Counted from the first letter of the stretch, positions 27,761-36,523 are shown. The stretch is DNA of 64,000 nt from Anaerotruncus sp. MC2020 (GCA_000701945.1 JNKE01000017.1:186001-250000); one strand, 5' to 3'. The notes: generated by a model from the sequence alone, not told the origin. Numbers and translations are program-made.

Positions 27761-28781
27761 GGGCTATCACCTCCGAGGGCATATCTCCCGTGATATCGAG
27801 CTTTTCCCGCAGTCCGTCCGTGTAGAGGAGGCTGCCGTCGTCCGTGACGAGGACAGCCTCGACGTCGGTGTGGTCGGCGAGGTAGGTCTGCGCCTTGTCC
27901 GTGCCCATGACGAACAGTGCCGTCGAGAGCGCGTCGCACTGCAAGCCCTTGCTGCCGATTATAGTCACGGAAACGAGTCCGTTGTCCGCGGGACAGCCGT
28001 CCGCAGGGTCGATGATGTGCCAGTAGACCTTGCCGTCGTCAGCCTCGAAGCAGCGCTCGTAGTTGCCCGAGGTCACGACTGCCTTGTCCGCGATGCTCAC
28101 CACGCACATATTCTCGTCGGGCGAGAACGGGTCCTTGATGCCGATGCGCCAGTCCGAGCCGTCGGGCTTGCTGCCGAGTGCCTGCACGTTGCCGCCGAGG
28201 CTCACCAGTCCCGAGCTTACGCCGTTTTCACGGAATATAGCCATTATCTCGTCGCCCGTGTAGCCCTTTGCGAGAGCTCCGAGGTCTATCTCGCTGTCGG
28301 CGGGAATCTGCACAGTCGAGCCGCTCACGCTTATCTCTCCGCCGCAGACGTTTTTCAGCAGCTTCGCAATGGTGCTGCTGTCGGGGACTTTGTACTCGCC
28401 CGTGGTGAAGCCCCACTCCCTTAGCACGGGATATACGCTGATATCGAGCGCTCCCGCGGTGTCCTGCCAGTATTGCGCTCCCGCTCCGACGAGCAGAGCC
28501 GTGTCGGGCGAGACCTCAACAGCCGCGCCTTTTGCGCTGTTTATGCGGGAGATGTCGCTGTCAGCCTCCGTGACCGAGAGCTCGCTCTCAAGCTCGAATA
28601 TGCGCGTCTCGGCTGCCTCGAGCGCCTTGTCTGCGCCGTCTCCGTAGGCTTTCATCGTCATAAAGGTGTCCATTGCGAAGACGTCGCGCTCGGAGGCTGT
28701 CTGCGGAGCGGGTTCAGCCGCGCATGAGGTCAGAGCCGCAAGAAGTGCCGCAGAAAGTGCGGCTGTGATGTACCTGTTCAA
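27753..28781 (-). CDS. apbE: FAD:protein FMN transferase ApbE (lipoprotein)
   Basis: A 342-aa flavin transferase that attaches FMN to Thr/Ser of target proteins outside the cytoplasm. A signal sequence ends in a lipobox (LTSC). Family blocks are MDTFMTMKAYG, ISRINSAKGA, GALDISVYPV, IDLGALAKGYTGD, GLVSLGGNVQA, and the metal/active region HIIDPADGCPA with QCDALSTALFVMG. The start is TTG at 28781, overlapping the upstream stop codon as TTGA, with AAAGGA seven bases before; an ATG start would lie far upstream inside another gene. No flavinylation target protein is seen in the window. Confidence 0.93.
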   Translation of the reverse strand: MNRYITAALSAALLAALTSCAAEPAPQTASERDVFAMDTFMTMKAYGDGADKALEAAETRIFELESELSVTEADSDISRINSAKGAAVEVSPDTALLVGAGAQYWQDTAGALDISVYPVLREWGFTTGEYKVPDSSTIAKLLKNVCGGEISVSGSTVQIPADSEIDLGALAKGYTGDEIMAIFRENGVSSGLVSLGGNVQALGSKPDGSDWRIGIKDPFSPDENMCVVSIADKAVVTSGNYERCFEADDGKVYWHIIDPADGCPADNGLVSVTIIGSKGLQCDALSTALFVMGTDKAQTYLADHTDVEAVLVTDDGSLLYTDGLREKLDITGDMPSEVIARD

Positions 28782-29077
28782 TATGAGTTCCTTTCGTCGC
28801 TGTTTGCCTTGATGAGCCGCACGGATAGCACCGTCACTATGATAATGAATATCAGCAGCAGTGGGACCGCCAAAAGCAGGCTGATAGTCCCGACCGTGCA
28901 AAACAGCGGTATAACAATGAGCGGGAGCGATACTATGGACAAAATGATAGAAAGAACAGGCTTCTTTTTCATTATCACAAGCACAACCGAAGCTATCGCT
29001 GCCGCCGCGCCTACAATGAACATACCGAGCAGAACTATCAGAATGACCGCAACTGCGCCTTCAAGTGAACCGTCCAT
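28778..29077 (-). CDS. Small polytopic membrane protein, function unknown
   Basis: A 99-aa protein with about three helices (residues 8-35, 39-62, 64-87) separated by KKK and ending in a charged tail. AGAGGTGA precedes the start. It heads the apbE cluster and its stop overlaps the apbE start (TTGA). No family recognised. It may be transcribed from the upstream glycolytic genes because no convincing promoter is seen in the 73-base gap. Confidence 0.75.
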   Translation of the reverse strand: MDGSLEGAVAVILIVLLGMFIVGAAAAIASVVLVIMKKKPVLSIILSIVSLPLIVIPLFCTVGTISLLLAVPLLLIFIIIVTVLSVRLIKANSDERNSY

Positions 29078-29121
29078 GAAATCACCTCTGTGTTAGATTT
29101 GTATAACAAACTATACAGGAT

Positions 29122-29144
29122 AACGGGCGGAAGCTCCGCCCGTT
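29122..29144 (-). repeat. GGGCGGA hairpin after gpmI
   Basis: AACGGGCGG and CCGCCCGTT pair around AAGCT. It has no T-tract on the minus strand, so it resembles an intercistronic stabiliser or attenuator more than a terminator. Confidence 0.6.
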
Positions 29145-29150
29145 GAACAC

Positions 29151-30671
29151 TTATTTTACAAGGAGCGACTTGCCTGTCATTTCAGCAGGCTGAGGAACCT
29201 CCATGATATCGAGCATCGTGGGTGCAAGGTCTGCAAGCACGCCGCCCTCAATGAGCTTGCCCTCTACGCCTACTGCGATGAGCGGAACCTGATTCGTCGT
29301 GTGAGCCGTGAACGGGCTGCCGTCGGGCTCCATCATCTTGTCAGCGTTGCCGTGGTCGGCTGTGATAAGCGCTGCGCCGCCCTTTGCGAGTATCTTGTCT
29401 ACCATGCGTCCTACGCAGGTGTCAGTCGCCTCGACTGCCTTTACTGCGGCGTCGAATATGCCTGTGTGACCTACCATGTCGCAGTTTGCGTAGTTGAGTA
29501 TGATAACGTCGTACTTGTCGGAGTCGATTGCCTCGCATACAGCGTCGCATACCTCATATGCGCTCATCTCGGGCTTGAGGTCGAATGTGGGTACGTCGGG
29601 CGACTTGATGAGTATTCTGTCTTCGCCCTCGAACTGCTTCTCCTCGCCGCCGTTGAAGAAGAACGTTACGTGCGCGTACTTCTGTGTCTCGGCGATGCGG
29701 AGCTGTGTCTTGCCGAGCTTTGCGAGGTACTCGCCCATTGTCATGGTGAGCTGCTCGGGAGGATATGCTACCGATACGTTAGGCATCGTTGCGTCGTACT
29801 GAGCCATGCATACGAAGTTCACGGGGAAGAAGCCGTTCTTTCTCTCGAAGCCCTTGAACTCGGGGTCTACGAAGGAGCGGGTTATCTGTCTTGCACGGTC
29901 AGGGCGGAAGTTGAAGAAGATAACGCTGTCGTCAGCCTTTATCTGTGCGCCGCCTGCGATGACTGTAGGAAGCATGAACTCGTCAGTTACTTCATTAGCA
30001 TAGGAGTTCTTGATTGCCTGTACGGGGTCTGTCTCCTGCACGCCCTCGCCGTAAACGAGTGCCGCATATGCCTTCTCGACTCTGTCCCATGCGTTGTCTC
30101 TGTCCATTGCGTAGAAGCGTCCCGAGATAGTTGCTACCTTGCCGAGACCTATCTTCTTGAGCTCAGCAACAGTCTCCTCCATGTACTCTGCCGCAGATGA
30201 CGGAGGTACGTCACGTCCGTCGAGGAAGGCGTGGATGTAAACCTTGTCGAGACCGTTCTTCTTCGCCATCTCTACGATGCCGAACAGGTGCTCCATATGG
30301 CTGTGAACGCCGCCCGGAGAGAGAAGTCCCATGAGGTGGAGTGCGCTTCCCTTTGCCTTGCAGTTCTCCATTGCAGCCTTGATAGCCTTGTTATCGAAGA
30401 AAGTGCCGTCCTTGATGTCCTTGGATATCTTGACGAGCATCTGGTATACGATACGTCCCGCACCGATGTTGGTGTGTCCTACCTCAGAGTTGCCCATCTG
30501 TCCGTCGGGCAGACCAACATCAAGTCCGCTCGCGCCGATGAGAGTGTGAGGGAACTCAGCCATATATTTGTCAAGATTAGGCTTCTTTGCGGCAGCGATA
30601 GCGTTGCCGTAGGAATCAGAGTTGTAGCCGAAGCCGTCCATTATAATAAGTGCTACGGGTTTTTTTGACAT
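29151..30671 (-). CDS. gpmI: 2,3-bisphosphoglycerate-independent phosphoglycerate mutase
   Basis: A 506-aa glycolytic enzyme interconverting 3- and 2-phosphoglycerate with Mn2+. The alkaline-phosphatase-like metal site starts at ALIIMDGFG; the phosphoserine loop is PDGQMGNSEVGH; further ligands are in ADHGNADKM. Length is normal. It follows tpiA by 63 bases in the pgk-tpiA-gpmI operon; AGGAT lies before the ATG. Confidence 0.97.
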   Translation of the reverse strand: MSKKPVALIIMDGFGYNSDSYGNAIAAAKKPNLDKYMAEFPHTLIGASGLDVGLPDGQMGNSEVGHTNIGAGRIVYQMLVKISKDIKDGTFFDNKAIKAAMENCKAKGSALHLMGLLSPGGVHSHMEHLFGIVEMAKKNGLDKVYIHAFLDGRDVPPSSAAEYMEETVAELKKIGLGKVATISGRFYAMDRDNAWDRVEKAYAALVYGEGVQETDPVQAIKNSYANEVTDEFMLPTVIAGGAQIKADDSVIFFNFRPDRARQITRSFVDPEFKGFERKNGFFPVNFVCMAQYDATMPNVSVAYPPEQLTMTMGEYLAKLGKTQLRIAETQKYAHVTFFFNGGEEKQFEGEDRILIKSPDVPTFDLKPEMSAYEVCDAVCEAIDSDKYDVIILNYANCDMVGHTGIFDAAVKAVEATDTCVGRMVDKILAKGGAALITADHGNADKMMEPDGSPFTAHTTNQVPLIAVGVEGKLIEGGVLADLAPTMLDIMEVPQPAEMTGKSLLVK

Positions 30672-30694
30672 TTGAATTATCCTTTCATTTTTTA

Positions 30695-30714
30695 GGGCGG
30701 AATCGCTCCCGCCC
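30695..30714 (-). repeat. GGGCGG hairpin in the tpiA-gpmI gap
   Basis: GGGCGG and CCGCCC pair with an 8-nt loop inside the 63-base gap. No T-tract follows on the minus strand. Confidence 0.55.
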
Positions 30715-30734
30715 TGATGTGATTATTGCTTTAA

Positions 30735-31511
30735 TCAGCCGTTTACAGCTGCCTGAACGATAACGTTGAAATCCTCAGCCTTGAGTGAAGCTCCGCCGAT
30801 GAGACCGCCGTCGATGTTGGGCTTAGCAAGAAGCTCAGCAGCGTTCTTAGCGTTCATCGAGCCGCCGTACTGGATAGTTACAGCGTCTGCTGTAGCCTTG
30901 TCGAACAGCTTTGCGAGCTGCTCGCGGATGAAGCCGCAAACCTCCTCAGCCTGCTCGGGTGTTGCTGTGAGACCTGTGCCGATCGCCCATACAGGCTCGT
31001 ATGCGATTACTACGTTCTTTACCTGCTCAGCTGTGAGTGACCAGAGGTCGAGCTTTATCTGACGTGCGATAACTTCCTCTGTGATGTTGCACTCGCGCTC
31101 CCACTTGAGCTCGCCTACGCAAACGATAGGCTTGAGTCCTGCCTCGAGAGCTGCGATAGTTCTCTTGTTTACGGTCTCGTCTGTCTCGCCGAAGTACTGA
31201 CGGCGCTCGCTGTGACCGATCACAACGTACTCAACGCCGAGCTCTGTGAGCATATCAGCGGAAATCTCGCCTGTGAATGCGCCGCTCTTCTCGAAGTGTA
31301 CGTTCTCAGCGCCTATCTTCACGTTGCTGCCTGCTGTGGTGTTGATAGCTGTCTCAAGGTTTGTGAAGGGTACGCAAGCGATAACTTCAATCTTGCCCTC
31401 AGCGTTTGCTACGAGGGGCTTGATAGCCTCGAGAAGTGCCTTTGCCTCGGGACGGGTCTTGTTCATCTTCCAGTTGCCTGCGATGATTGCTTTTCTTAAT
31501 GACTTGTTCAT
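30735..31511 (-). CDS. tpiA: Triose-phosphate isomerase
   Basis: A 258-aa TIM-barrel enzyme interconverting dihydroxyacetone phosphate and glyceraldehyde 3-phosphate. Active-site residues are visible: Asn and Lys in AGNWKMNKT, the electrophilic His in IGHSERRQ, the catalytic Glu in AYEPVWAIGTG, and the phosphate-binding IQYGGSM and GGLIGGASL. AAGGAG lies nine bases before the start. Confidence 0.97.
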   Translation of the reverse strand: MNKSLRKAIIAGNWKMNKTRPEAKALLEAIKPLVANAEGKIEVIACVPFTNLETAINTTAGSNVKIGAENVHFEKSGAFTGEISADMLTELGVEYVVIGHSERRQYFGETDETVNKRTIAALEAGLKPIVCVGELKWERECNITEEVIARQIKLDLWSLTAEQVKNVVIAYEPVWAIGTGLTATPEQAEEVCGFIREQLAKLFDKATADAVTIQYGGSMNAKNAAELLAKPNIDGGLIGGASLKAEDFNVIVQAAVNG

Positions 31512-31575
31512 GGGTATTTACTCCTTTTTCATTATGTTATCGGACGTCGGGAAGCTCCCTTGCAGTCCGTATGTT

Positions 31576-31827
31576 TTACTTCCTTTTTTTGCACTTTTCC
31601 CTTTTGCAGGTCTCTGCGTTTTCCTCTGCCTCATATGTAATGGCGGAGTTGTTGCAGCCGATTGTCACGCCGTTCTTGAAGGGAGACGTGATATATCCTA
31701 CGATAATGCCAAAGAGAAAGGCGCAGGCTACAAAGAGCCAGAGCGAAAGAGCGCTCTTCTGGAGCTCTGCTGTGAAGTCTTTCATGCAGTCGCAGTTGAT
31801 ATCCTTTTTGAGCATCGGCTTTTTCAT
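31576..31827 (-). CDS. Small Cys-containing single-pass membrane protein between pgk and tpiA
   Basis: An 83-aa protein with one membrane helix (about 25-47), an N-terminal NCDCMKDF segment and a C-terminal CKREKCKKRK tail. AAGGAG stands nine bases before the start, which together with placement inside a glycolytic operon supports a real gene. Five of the six cysteines lie in the polar segments on either side of the helix. I do not recognise the family and propose no function. Confidence 0.7.
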   Translation of the reverse strand: MKKPMLKKDINCDCMKDFTAELQKSALSLWLFVACAFLFGIIVGYITSPFKNGVTIGCNNSAITYEAEENAETCKREKCKKRK

Positions 31828-31858
31828 AGTTTTTCTCTCCTTTTCAATATCGCAACAA

Positions 31859-31880
31859 GGGCGAATATCTCTATCCGCCC
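31859..31880 (-). repeat. GGGCGGATA hairpin in the pgk intercistronic gap
   Basis: Minus-strand GGGCGGATA, GAGA, TATTCGCCC followed by TTGTT. It is the third such hairpin in this operon and resembles 22733-22757. Confidence 0.6.
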
Positions 31881-31939
31881 CCGTAACTTTTCAAGTATAG
31901 TAAGCTGCGCGGCGATAAACTTCAGGTTTTTTCCGTGCC

Positions 31940-33160
31940 TTACTTTTCAGCGATCGCTGCTACGCCGGGAAGCACCTTGCCCTCGAGATACTCGAGTGAT
32001 GCGCCGCCGCCTGTTGAGATATGGCTCATCTTGTCAGCGAAGCCGAGCTGGATTGCAGCTGTTGCGGAATCGCCGCCGCCGATGATCGTTGTAGCGTCTG
32101 CCTCAGCGAGAGCCTCGCATACGGCAACTGTGCCCTTCTTGAGTGTGGGGTTCTCGAATACGCCCATAGGTCCGTTCCATACTACTGTCTTTGCGGACTT
32201 TGCTGCCTCTGCGAAGATTGCAGCTGTCTTGGGTCCGATGTCAAGTCCCATCTTGTCAGCGGGTATCTTGTCAGCGTCAACGTACTCAACGTCGATGGGA
32301 GCGTCTATCGGGTCAGGGAAGGATGCAGCTACTGCTGTATCAACGGGAAGAAGTATCTTCTTGCCGAGCTTCTCAGCCTTAGCGAGCATCTCCTTGCAGT
32401 AGTCGAGCTTCTCCTCGTCAACGAGTGAGAGTCCGATGCTGCCGCCCTGTGCCTTGATGAATGTGTATGCCATACCGCCGCCGATGATGAGTGTGTCGCA
32501 CTTCTCGAGGAGGTTGGAGATAACGTTGAGCTTGTCAGCTACCTTAGCTCCGCCGAGTATAGCAACGAAGGGTCTCTCGGGAACCTCAACAGCGTTGCCG
32601 AGGTACTGTATCTCCTTCTGCATCAGGTAGCCTACAGCAGTCTCCTTTACGAATGCTGTTACGCCTGCTGTGGAAGCGTGAGCACGGTGAGCCGAGCCGA
32701 ATGCGTCCATTACGAATACCTCGCCGTCAACGAGAGCTGCGAGCTCCTTGGAGAATTCCTCGCCGTTCTTTGTCTCCTCGTCGCCGCGGAAACGTGTATT
32801 CTCGAGAACAACTATCTCGCCGTCCTTCATCTCTGCAACTGCCTTCTTGGCGTTGTCGCCTACAACTGTGTCGTCAGCAGCAAATGTTACCTTTGTGCTT
32901 ACGAGCTCTGCAAGTCTTGCAGCTGCGGGAGCAAGTGAGAACTTTGCCTCGGGTCCGTTCTTGGGCTTGCCGAGATGTGAGCAGAGAACTACCTTCGCAC
33001 CGTTCTCAACGAGCTTGTTGATTGTGGGAAGTGCAGCCTGTATACGGTTGTCGTTTGTGATAACGCCGTCCTTCATAGGAACGTTGAAATCCACTCTTAC
33101 GAGCACCTTTCTGCCCTTTACGTTGATGTCTTCTACGGTCACCTTGTTTAATCCTGCCAT
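31940..33160 (-). CDS. pgk: Phosphoglycerate kinase
   Basis: A 406-aa glycolytic kinase making ATP from 1,3-bisphosphoglycerate. Substrate residues lie in VRVDFNVP and SHLGKPKNG, with the conserved [10 protein letters not shown] and [11 protein letters not shown]; the nucleotide domain has [19 protein letters not shown] and the final GGGDSATA and [13 protein letters not shown]. First gene of the pgk, 83-aa protein, tpiA, gpmI operon. AAAGGA precedes the ATG. Confidence 0.97.
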   Translation of the reverse strand: MAGLNKVTVEDINVKGRKVLVRVDFNVPMKDGVITNDNRIQAALPTINKLVENGAKVVLCSHLGKPKNGPEAKFSLAPAAARLAELVSTKVTFAADDTVVGDNAKKAVAEMKDGEIVVLENTRFRGDEETKNGEEFSKELAALVDGEVFVMDAFGSAHRAHASTAGVTAFVKETAVGYLMQKEIQYLGNAVEVPERPFVAILGGAKVADKLNVISNLLEKCDTLIIGGGMAYTFIKAQGGSIGLSLVDEEKLDYCKEMLAKAEKLGKKILLPVDTAVAASFPDPIDAPIDVEYVDADKIPADKMGLDIGPKTAAIFAEAAKSAKTVVWNGPMGVFENPTLKKGTVAVCEALAEADATTIIGGGDSATAAIQLGFADKMSHISTGGGASLEYLEGKVLPGVAAIAEK

Positions 33161-33220
33161 TGGTATGACGTCCTTTCATTATAAAATAAACGATTTCAGT
33201 AGGTTGTTAAAATCATAACG

Positions 33221-33229
33221 ATTATACCA
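33221..33229 (-). promoter_or_regulatory. Extended -10 promoter upstream of pgk
   Basis: On the minus strand TGGTATAAT, an extended -10. No recognisable -35 hexamer at 16-18 bases; the TG may compensate. The surrounding 33161-33300 is otherwise AT-rich. Confidence 0.5.
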
Positions 33230-33350
33230 ACACATATATATTGTACACTATTCCAACGATTTTTTCAAGTCTTTTCCAATATTTTTTTCTTAATATATTA
33301 TTAAGAAAGCAACATCTGAACAATTATCCTCTCTTTCCGCAGAATTGCTC

Positions 33351-33379
33351 TTGACAAGCTCGCTCTGCCATGCTACAAT
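33351..33379 (+). promoter_or_regulatory. Sigma-A promoter of the unknown-protein/trpC pair
   Basis: Perfect TTGACA (33351-33356), 17-bp spacer, TACAAT (33374-33379) with TG one base before. Confidence 0.9.
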
Positions 33380-33413
33380 AGCACCATAGCTTTTTTTGTC
33401 GGAGGTGACGTCT

Positions 33414-33824
33414 ATGCCCGAATGTATAAAAATGATTCCGCGCGCTAAGCTCACCCGTATCGCCGACCTCACGGACAGGGCTCCCGAATGGAACGAGCAC
33501 CTCAAGCTCCTCTCCGCGGAGGGCTGCCTCTGCATCATGCACGAGGACTGCGACCCGCCCGACAAGTTCTGCCTGATTCTATTTGACTACCCGAACCGCT
33601 TCAAGAGCTTTTCGGGCGACCTCGAGATGACTGAGTCCGAGGTGCGGCTAATAACCAAGGATACAGGCTACGTTTTTACTGTGACAGACCCCGAAATGAC
33701 CGAAGAAAAGGCTGATGCCCTCATTAGTCAGCTCGAATCTCTCCGAACGCTCCTCGAGGCGGAGGGGGCTATCAGCAAATATCTCAATAATACTATTACA
33801 GGTGATACCAATGAACATTCTTGA
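33414..33824 (+). CDS. Protein of unknown function upstream of trpC
   Basis: A 136-aa soluble protein, MPECIKMIPRAKLTR onward, with GGAGGTG before the ATG; an in-frame TTG at 33396 is less likely since the SD would lie inside the gene. It contains alternating strands and helices (LCIMHEDCDPPDKFCLILFD) and an acidic C-terminal helix. Its 3' end overlaps trpC by 14 bases, so the two are translationally coupled. No family recognised. Confidence 0.72.
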   Translation: MPECIKMIPRAKLTRIADLTDRAPEWNEHLKLLSAEGCLCIMHEDCDPPDKFCLILFDYPNRFKSFSGDLEMTESEVRLITKDTGYVFTVTDPEMTEEKADALISQLESLRTLLEAEGAISKYLNNTITGDTNEHS

Positions 33825-34593
33825 AGAACTTACTGCTGCTACACGCGAGCGCGTCGAGACCTCGAAGCTGCTCATCCCTGCCGACGAGATGAAGTATATG
33901 GCTCTCTCCATGCAGGACGATACCTTCGATTTCGAGATAGCACTCTCGAAGAACGGAGTCTCCATTATCGCCGAGTGCAAGAAGGCTATGCCGATAAAAG
34001 GCGTTCTCACTCAGGGCACGCATTTTCGCGAGGTCGCCGCAGAGCTCGAAACTGCGGGCGCGGACTGCCTCTCCGTCGTGACCGAGCCGAAGTATTTCCT
34101 CGGCTGCCGCGACCACCTGCGGCTGATAGTGAACGAGGTATCTGTTCCGTGTCTGCGCAAGGAAGCCGTCATCGACGAGTATATGATATATGAGGCGAAA
34201 ATTATGGGCGCCAAGGCGGTGCTGCTCATTGCTGCGCTGAATACCGACGACGAGCTCCGCGACTATATTAAAATTTGCGATTCTCTCGGTATCTCGGCGT
34301 TTGTTGAGGTTTGCTCCGAGGATGACGTCAAGCGCGCTCTCGCTGCGGGTGCCCGCATTATCACCGTCGATAACCGTGACCTGCGCGATTGCTCCGTAGA
34401 CCCCGACAGGTGCTTCCGCCTGAGAAATACTGTCCCGAGCGACGTCATATACGTGGCTGAGGGCGGTATTGCGACCGCTGATGATATCAGACGCCTCCGT
34501 GATGCGGGAATCGACGCCGCTGTTGTCGGTACTGCTCTCATGCAGGCTGAGGACAGGACTGCTAAGCTCCGTGAGCTGCGCGGCAGAAGATAA
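33811..34593 (+). CDS. trpC: Indole-3-glycerol phosphate synthase, divergent and orphan
   Basis: A 260-aa TIM-barrel protein of the TrpC family, which closes carboxyphenylamino-deoxyribulose phosphate to indole-glycerol phosphate. Visible motifs are IIAECKK, LRKEAVIDEYMIYEA, VEVCSEDDVKRAL, VDNRDLR and VAEGGI. Several positions differ from the usual form: the loop after the catalytic Lys is AMPIKG instead of SPSKG, INNR is VDNR, and ESGI is EGGI. No other trp gene is nearby. It begins inside the upstream gene behind AGGTGA. I call it TrpC-like; retained activity is probable but not certain. Confidence 0.8.
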   Translation: MNILEELTAATRERVETSKLLIPADEMKYMALSMQDDTFDFEIALSKNGVSIIAECKKAMPIKGVLTQGTHFREVAAELETAGADCLSVVTEPKYFLGCRDHLRLIVNEVSVPCLRKEAVIDEYMIYEAKIMGAKAVLLIAALNTDDELRDYIKICDSLGISAFVEVCSEDDVKRALAAGARIITVDNRDLRDCSVDPDRCFRLRNTVPSDVIYVAEGGIATADDIRRLRDAGIDAAVVGTALMQAEDRTAKLRELRGRR

Positions 34594-34615
34594 ACTTATC
34601 CCATATGAACAATGC

Positions 34616-34643
34616 GCCCGCTGAGTTTTTCAGCGGGCTTTTT
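34616..34643. terminator. Terminator between trpC and sigK
   Basis: GCCCGCTGA and TCAGCGGGC form a perfect stem followed by TTTTT; it ends 4 bases before the sigK stop on the opposite strand. Confidence 0.92.
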
Positions 34644-34646
34644 GCG

Positions 34647-35333
34647 TCAGGTCAGGGGAGAGGTGTCGTACATCTTTTTCAGCTTCTGTATCGCGCGCTT
34701 CTCTATCCGCGACACGTAGGAGCGCGATATCCCGAGCTTTTCCGCTGTCTCGTTCTGCGTGTGCGGAGCTCCGCCGTACAGCCCGTAGCGGTAGACGATG
34801 AGCTCCGTCTCGCGCTCGTCAAGACAGCTCGCAAGAAAGCGGTACAGCTGCTTCGAGCGTATCGTCAGCTCCACCTGCTCGTGTATGTCCACGCCGTCGT
34901 CGATGATGTCGATGAGCGTCATAGTATTGCCGTCCTTGTCCGTCTCGACGGGCTCGTTGATGTAGATGTCGCCCGCCGATTTCTTCGCCGCGCGGAAGTT
35001 CATCAGTATCTCGTTCTCAATGCATCGGCTCGCGTACGTCGCGAACTTCGCGCCCTTGGTGTAGTCGAACGACGACACCGCCTTGATGAGCCCTATTGTC
35101 CCGACCGAGATGAGCTCATCCTGCTCGGCGGCGGACTGGGTGTACTTCTTCACGATGTGCGCCACAAGGCGGAGATTGTGCTCGATAAGCCGATTTTTTG
35201 CGGCTCTGTCGCCCTCGGACATCCTGACAAAGCACTCGTGCTCCTCCTTCTTGGACAGCGGCTTTGGGAAAACGCTCCCGTTGTCAACGTGGAGGGCAAA
35301 GAAAAACAGGTTTTTCAGCAGTTCCAGAAACAT
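34647..35333 (-). CDS. sigK: Sporulation sigma factor sigma-K (intact pro-form)
   Basis: A 228-aa sigma-70 family factor that drives late mother-cell genes during sporulation. The hydrophobic N-terminus (about residues 1-20, MFLELLKNLFFFAL) is the pro-sequence removed on activation. Region 2 is intact (HNLRLVAHIVKKY, ELISVGTIGLIKAV, ATYASRCIENEIL), as is region 4 with the helix-turn-helix GISRSYVSRIEKRAIQKL. The gene is continuous, not interrupted by a skin element. GAGGTGA precedes the start. It suggests the host can form spores, or descends from a spore former. Confidence 0.92.
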   Translation of the reverse strand: MFLELLKNLFFFALHVDNGSVFPKPLSKKEEHECFVRMSEGDRAAKNRLIEHNLRLVAHIVKKYTQSAAEQDELISVGTIGLIKAVSSFDYTKGAKFATYASRCIENEILMNFRAAKKSAGDIYINEPVETDKDGNTMTLIDIIDDGVDIHEQVELTIRSKQLYRFLASCLDERETELIVYRYGLYGGAPHTQNETAEKLGISRSYVSRIEKRAIQKLKKMYDTSPLT

Positions 35334-35390
35334 ATTATCACCTCGTCAAATCATATGCGGAGGTGTTTGTACATTATTTCATATACAAAA

Positions 35391-35428
35391 AAACAGCCGT
35401 TAGGGAGTGCTCCCTCAGGGCTGTTTTT
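35391..35428. terminator. Terminator of the SGNH hydrolase gene
   Basis: ACAGCC and GGCTGT enclose AGGGAG/CTCCCT, flanked by an A-run and TTTTT, so it can work in both directions. Confidence 0.88.
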
Positions 35429-35434
35429 CGCTGT

Positions 35435-36523
35435 TTATTCGTATTTGCTGTCGTGCTTTGCGATGCGGTCGAGCGTGTCGGTCGTGTCGAGATAGTTGAA
35501 TAGCGCGTTCAGCCAGTAGCCGTATGCCGCGCCCATAAGATGTAAACCATCTCCACTGTTTACGTTTGAAGCGAGGTAGCCAGTATTAGGATCGCTGAGT
35601 ACAGCGTTCGCATCGAAAAACAGTATTTGCGGTGAATCATTTGCGTTGACGGTATTCTCAAGTGCATTGTTAAAGCTATTTATAATATCATTGCTGACAT
35701 TGGGATACTGAGAAACAGCTGCAACAGGTGTGATAGAACCGATAACAACAGTAACATCGGTGGTGTTATTAACAATTTGTTGTGCTATTGAATATATGCC
35801 AGTAGCATAATTATCGGCGGAAGAATTGGGAGAAACATCGTTTACACCAATGGATATGTATATCAACGGCGAATCGCTGTATATAGCCGCGTCAACAGGG
35901 CTCATGGCGCCGCCTCCGAGGTCGAAGGTGTACCTGCTCATGTTCCACAGAGCCATTGACTCAGCGGCAACGTTGTGCTCGCGCGGGATATATCCGTATG
36001 CATTGAAGCCGTAGGCTATCGAGTCGCCGAAAATGACGAGCCTATCCTGATAGTAGCCGCTGTTGGGCGAGTCGGCTCCGACATAGACCGTGTAGGGTGA
36101 CACCTGCGGGCGTCCTGCGGGTGTATCGGGCGTATCATCGGACTCGGCGGACTCGGTCGAGCTGCCGTCCGAGGAGGCGCTGTCCTCGTCGGCTGCGGCT
36201 GTCGTTGTTAAGGCAGTTGTGGTCGTCTCTGCTTCGAGCGTTACGACGGTCAGCACCGTCGCTGATGTCGTTGAAGTCGACGATGCAGCGGTATCGGTCG
36301 TGGTGGTCGCGGTCTCGCTCGATGAAGATACCGCGAGCGGGACGGACGTGCGGACGTAGTCAGGCGCGTCGGATTTAAGCTGCTCGGACGGACCGTCGCC
36401 AGTGAATAGCATTGCCGATACCGAACCGACTATGACGAGCAGCGGGAGGAGGGGATTTGCGAAGAAGTGCCCGAAGAACTCGTGTATGAACTTTTTCAGT
36501 ATCCTCACCTCCTGAAAATGCAT
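35435..36523 (-). CDS. Membrane-anchored SGNH/GDSL hydrolase with Thr/Ser-rich linker
   Basis: A surface esterase-like protein (362 aa from the ATG). One N-terminal membrane helix (about 23-42) is followed by a long Thr/Ser/Ala-rich linker and a C-terminal SGNH domain: block I VIFGDSIAYGFN, block III GVND and block V DGLH supply Ser, Asn and Asp-His. Likely target is an acetylated polysaccharide. The start is uncertain: the ATG at 36523 has a poor RBS and sits on the T-run of a hairpin, while a strong AGGAGG (36508-36513) lies eight bases before a CTG at 36499. Part of the catalytic region (about 35560-35860) is clearly more AT-rich than the rest. Confidence 0.85.
   Translation of the reverse strand: MHFQEVRILKKFIHEFFGHFFANPLLPLLVIVGSVSAMLFTGDGPSEQLKSDAPDYVRTSVPLAVSSSSETATTTTDTAASSTSTTSATVLTVVTLEAETTTTALTTTAAADEDSASSDGSSTESAESDDTPDTPAGRPQVSPYTVYVGADSPNSGYYQDRLVIFGDSIAYGFNAYGYIPREHNVAAESMALWNMSRYTFDLGGGAMSPVDAAIYSDSPLIYISIGVNDVSPNSSADNYATGIYSIAQQIVNNTTDVTVVIGSITPVAAVSQYPNVSNDIINSFNNALENTVNANDSPQILFFDANAVLSDPNTGYLASNVNSGDGLHLMGAAYGYWLNALFNYLDTTDTLDRIAKHDSKYE

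Noticed and set aside
33396..33413. TTG start for the 136-aa protein
   Set aside because: The Shine-Dalgarno GGAGGTG lies downstream of it and fits the ATG at 33414.
34647..35333. sigK interrupted by a skin-type element
   Set aside because: Regions 2 and 4 are continuous in one frame with normal length.
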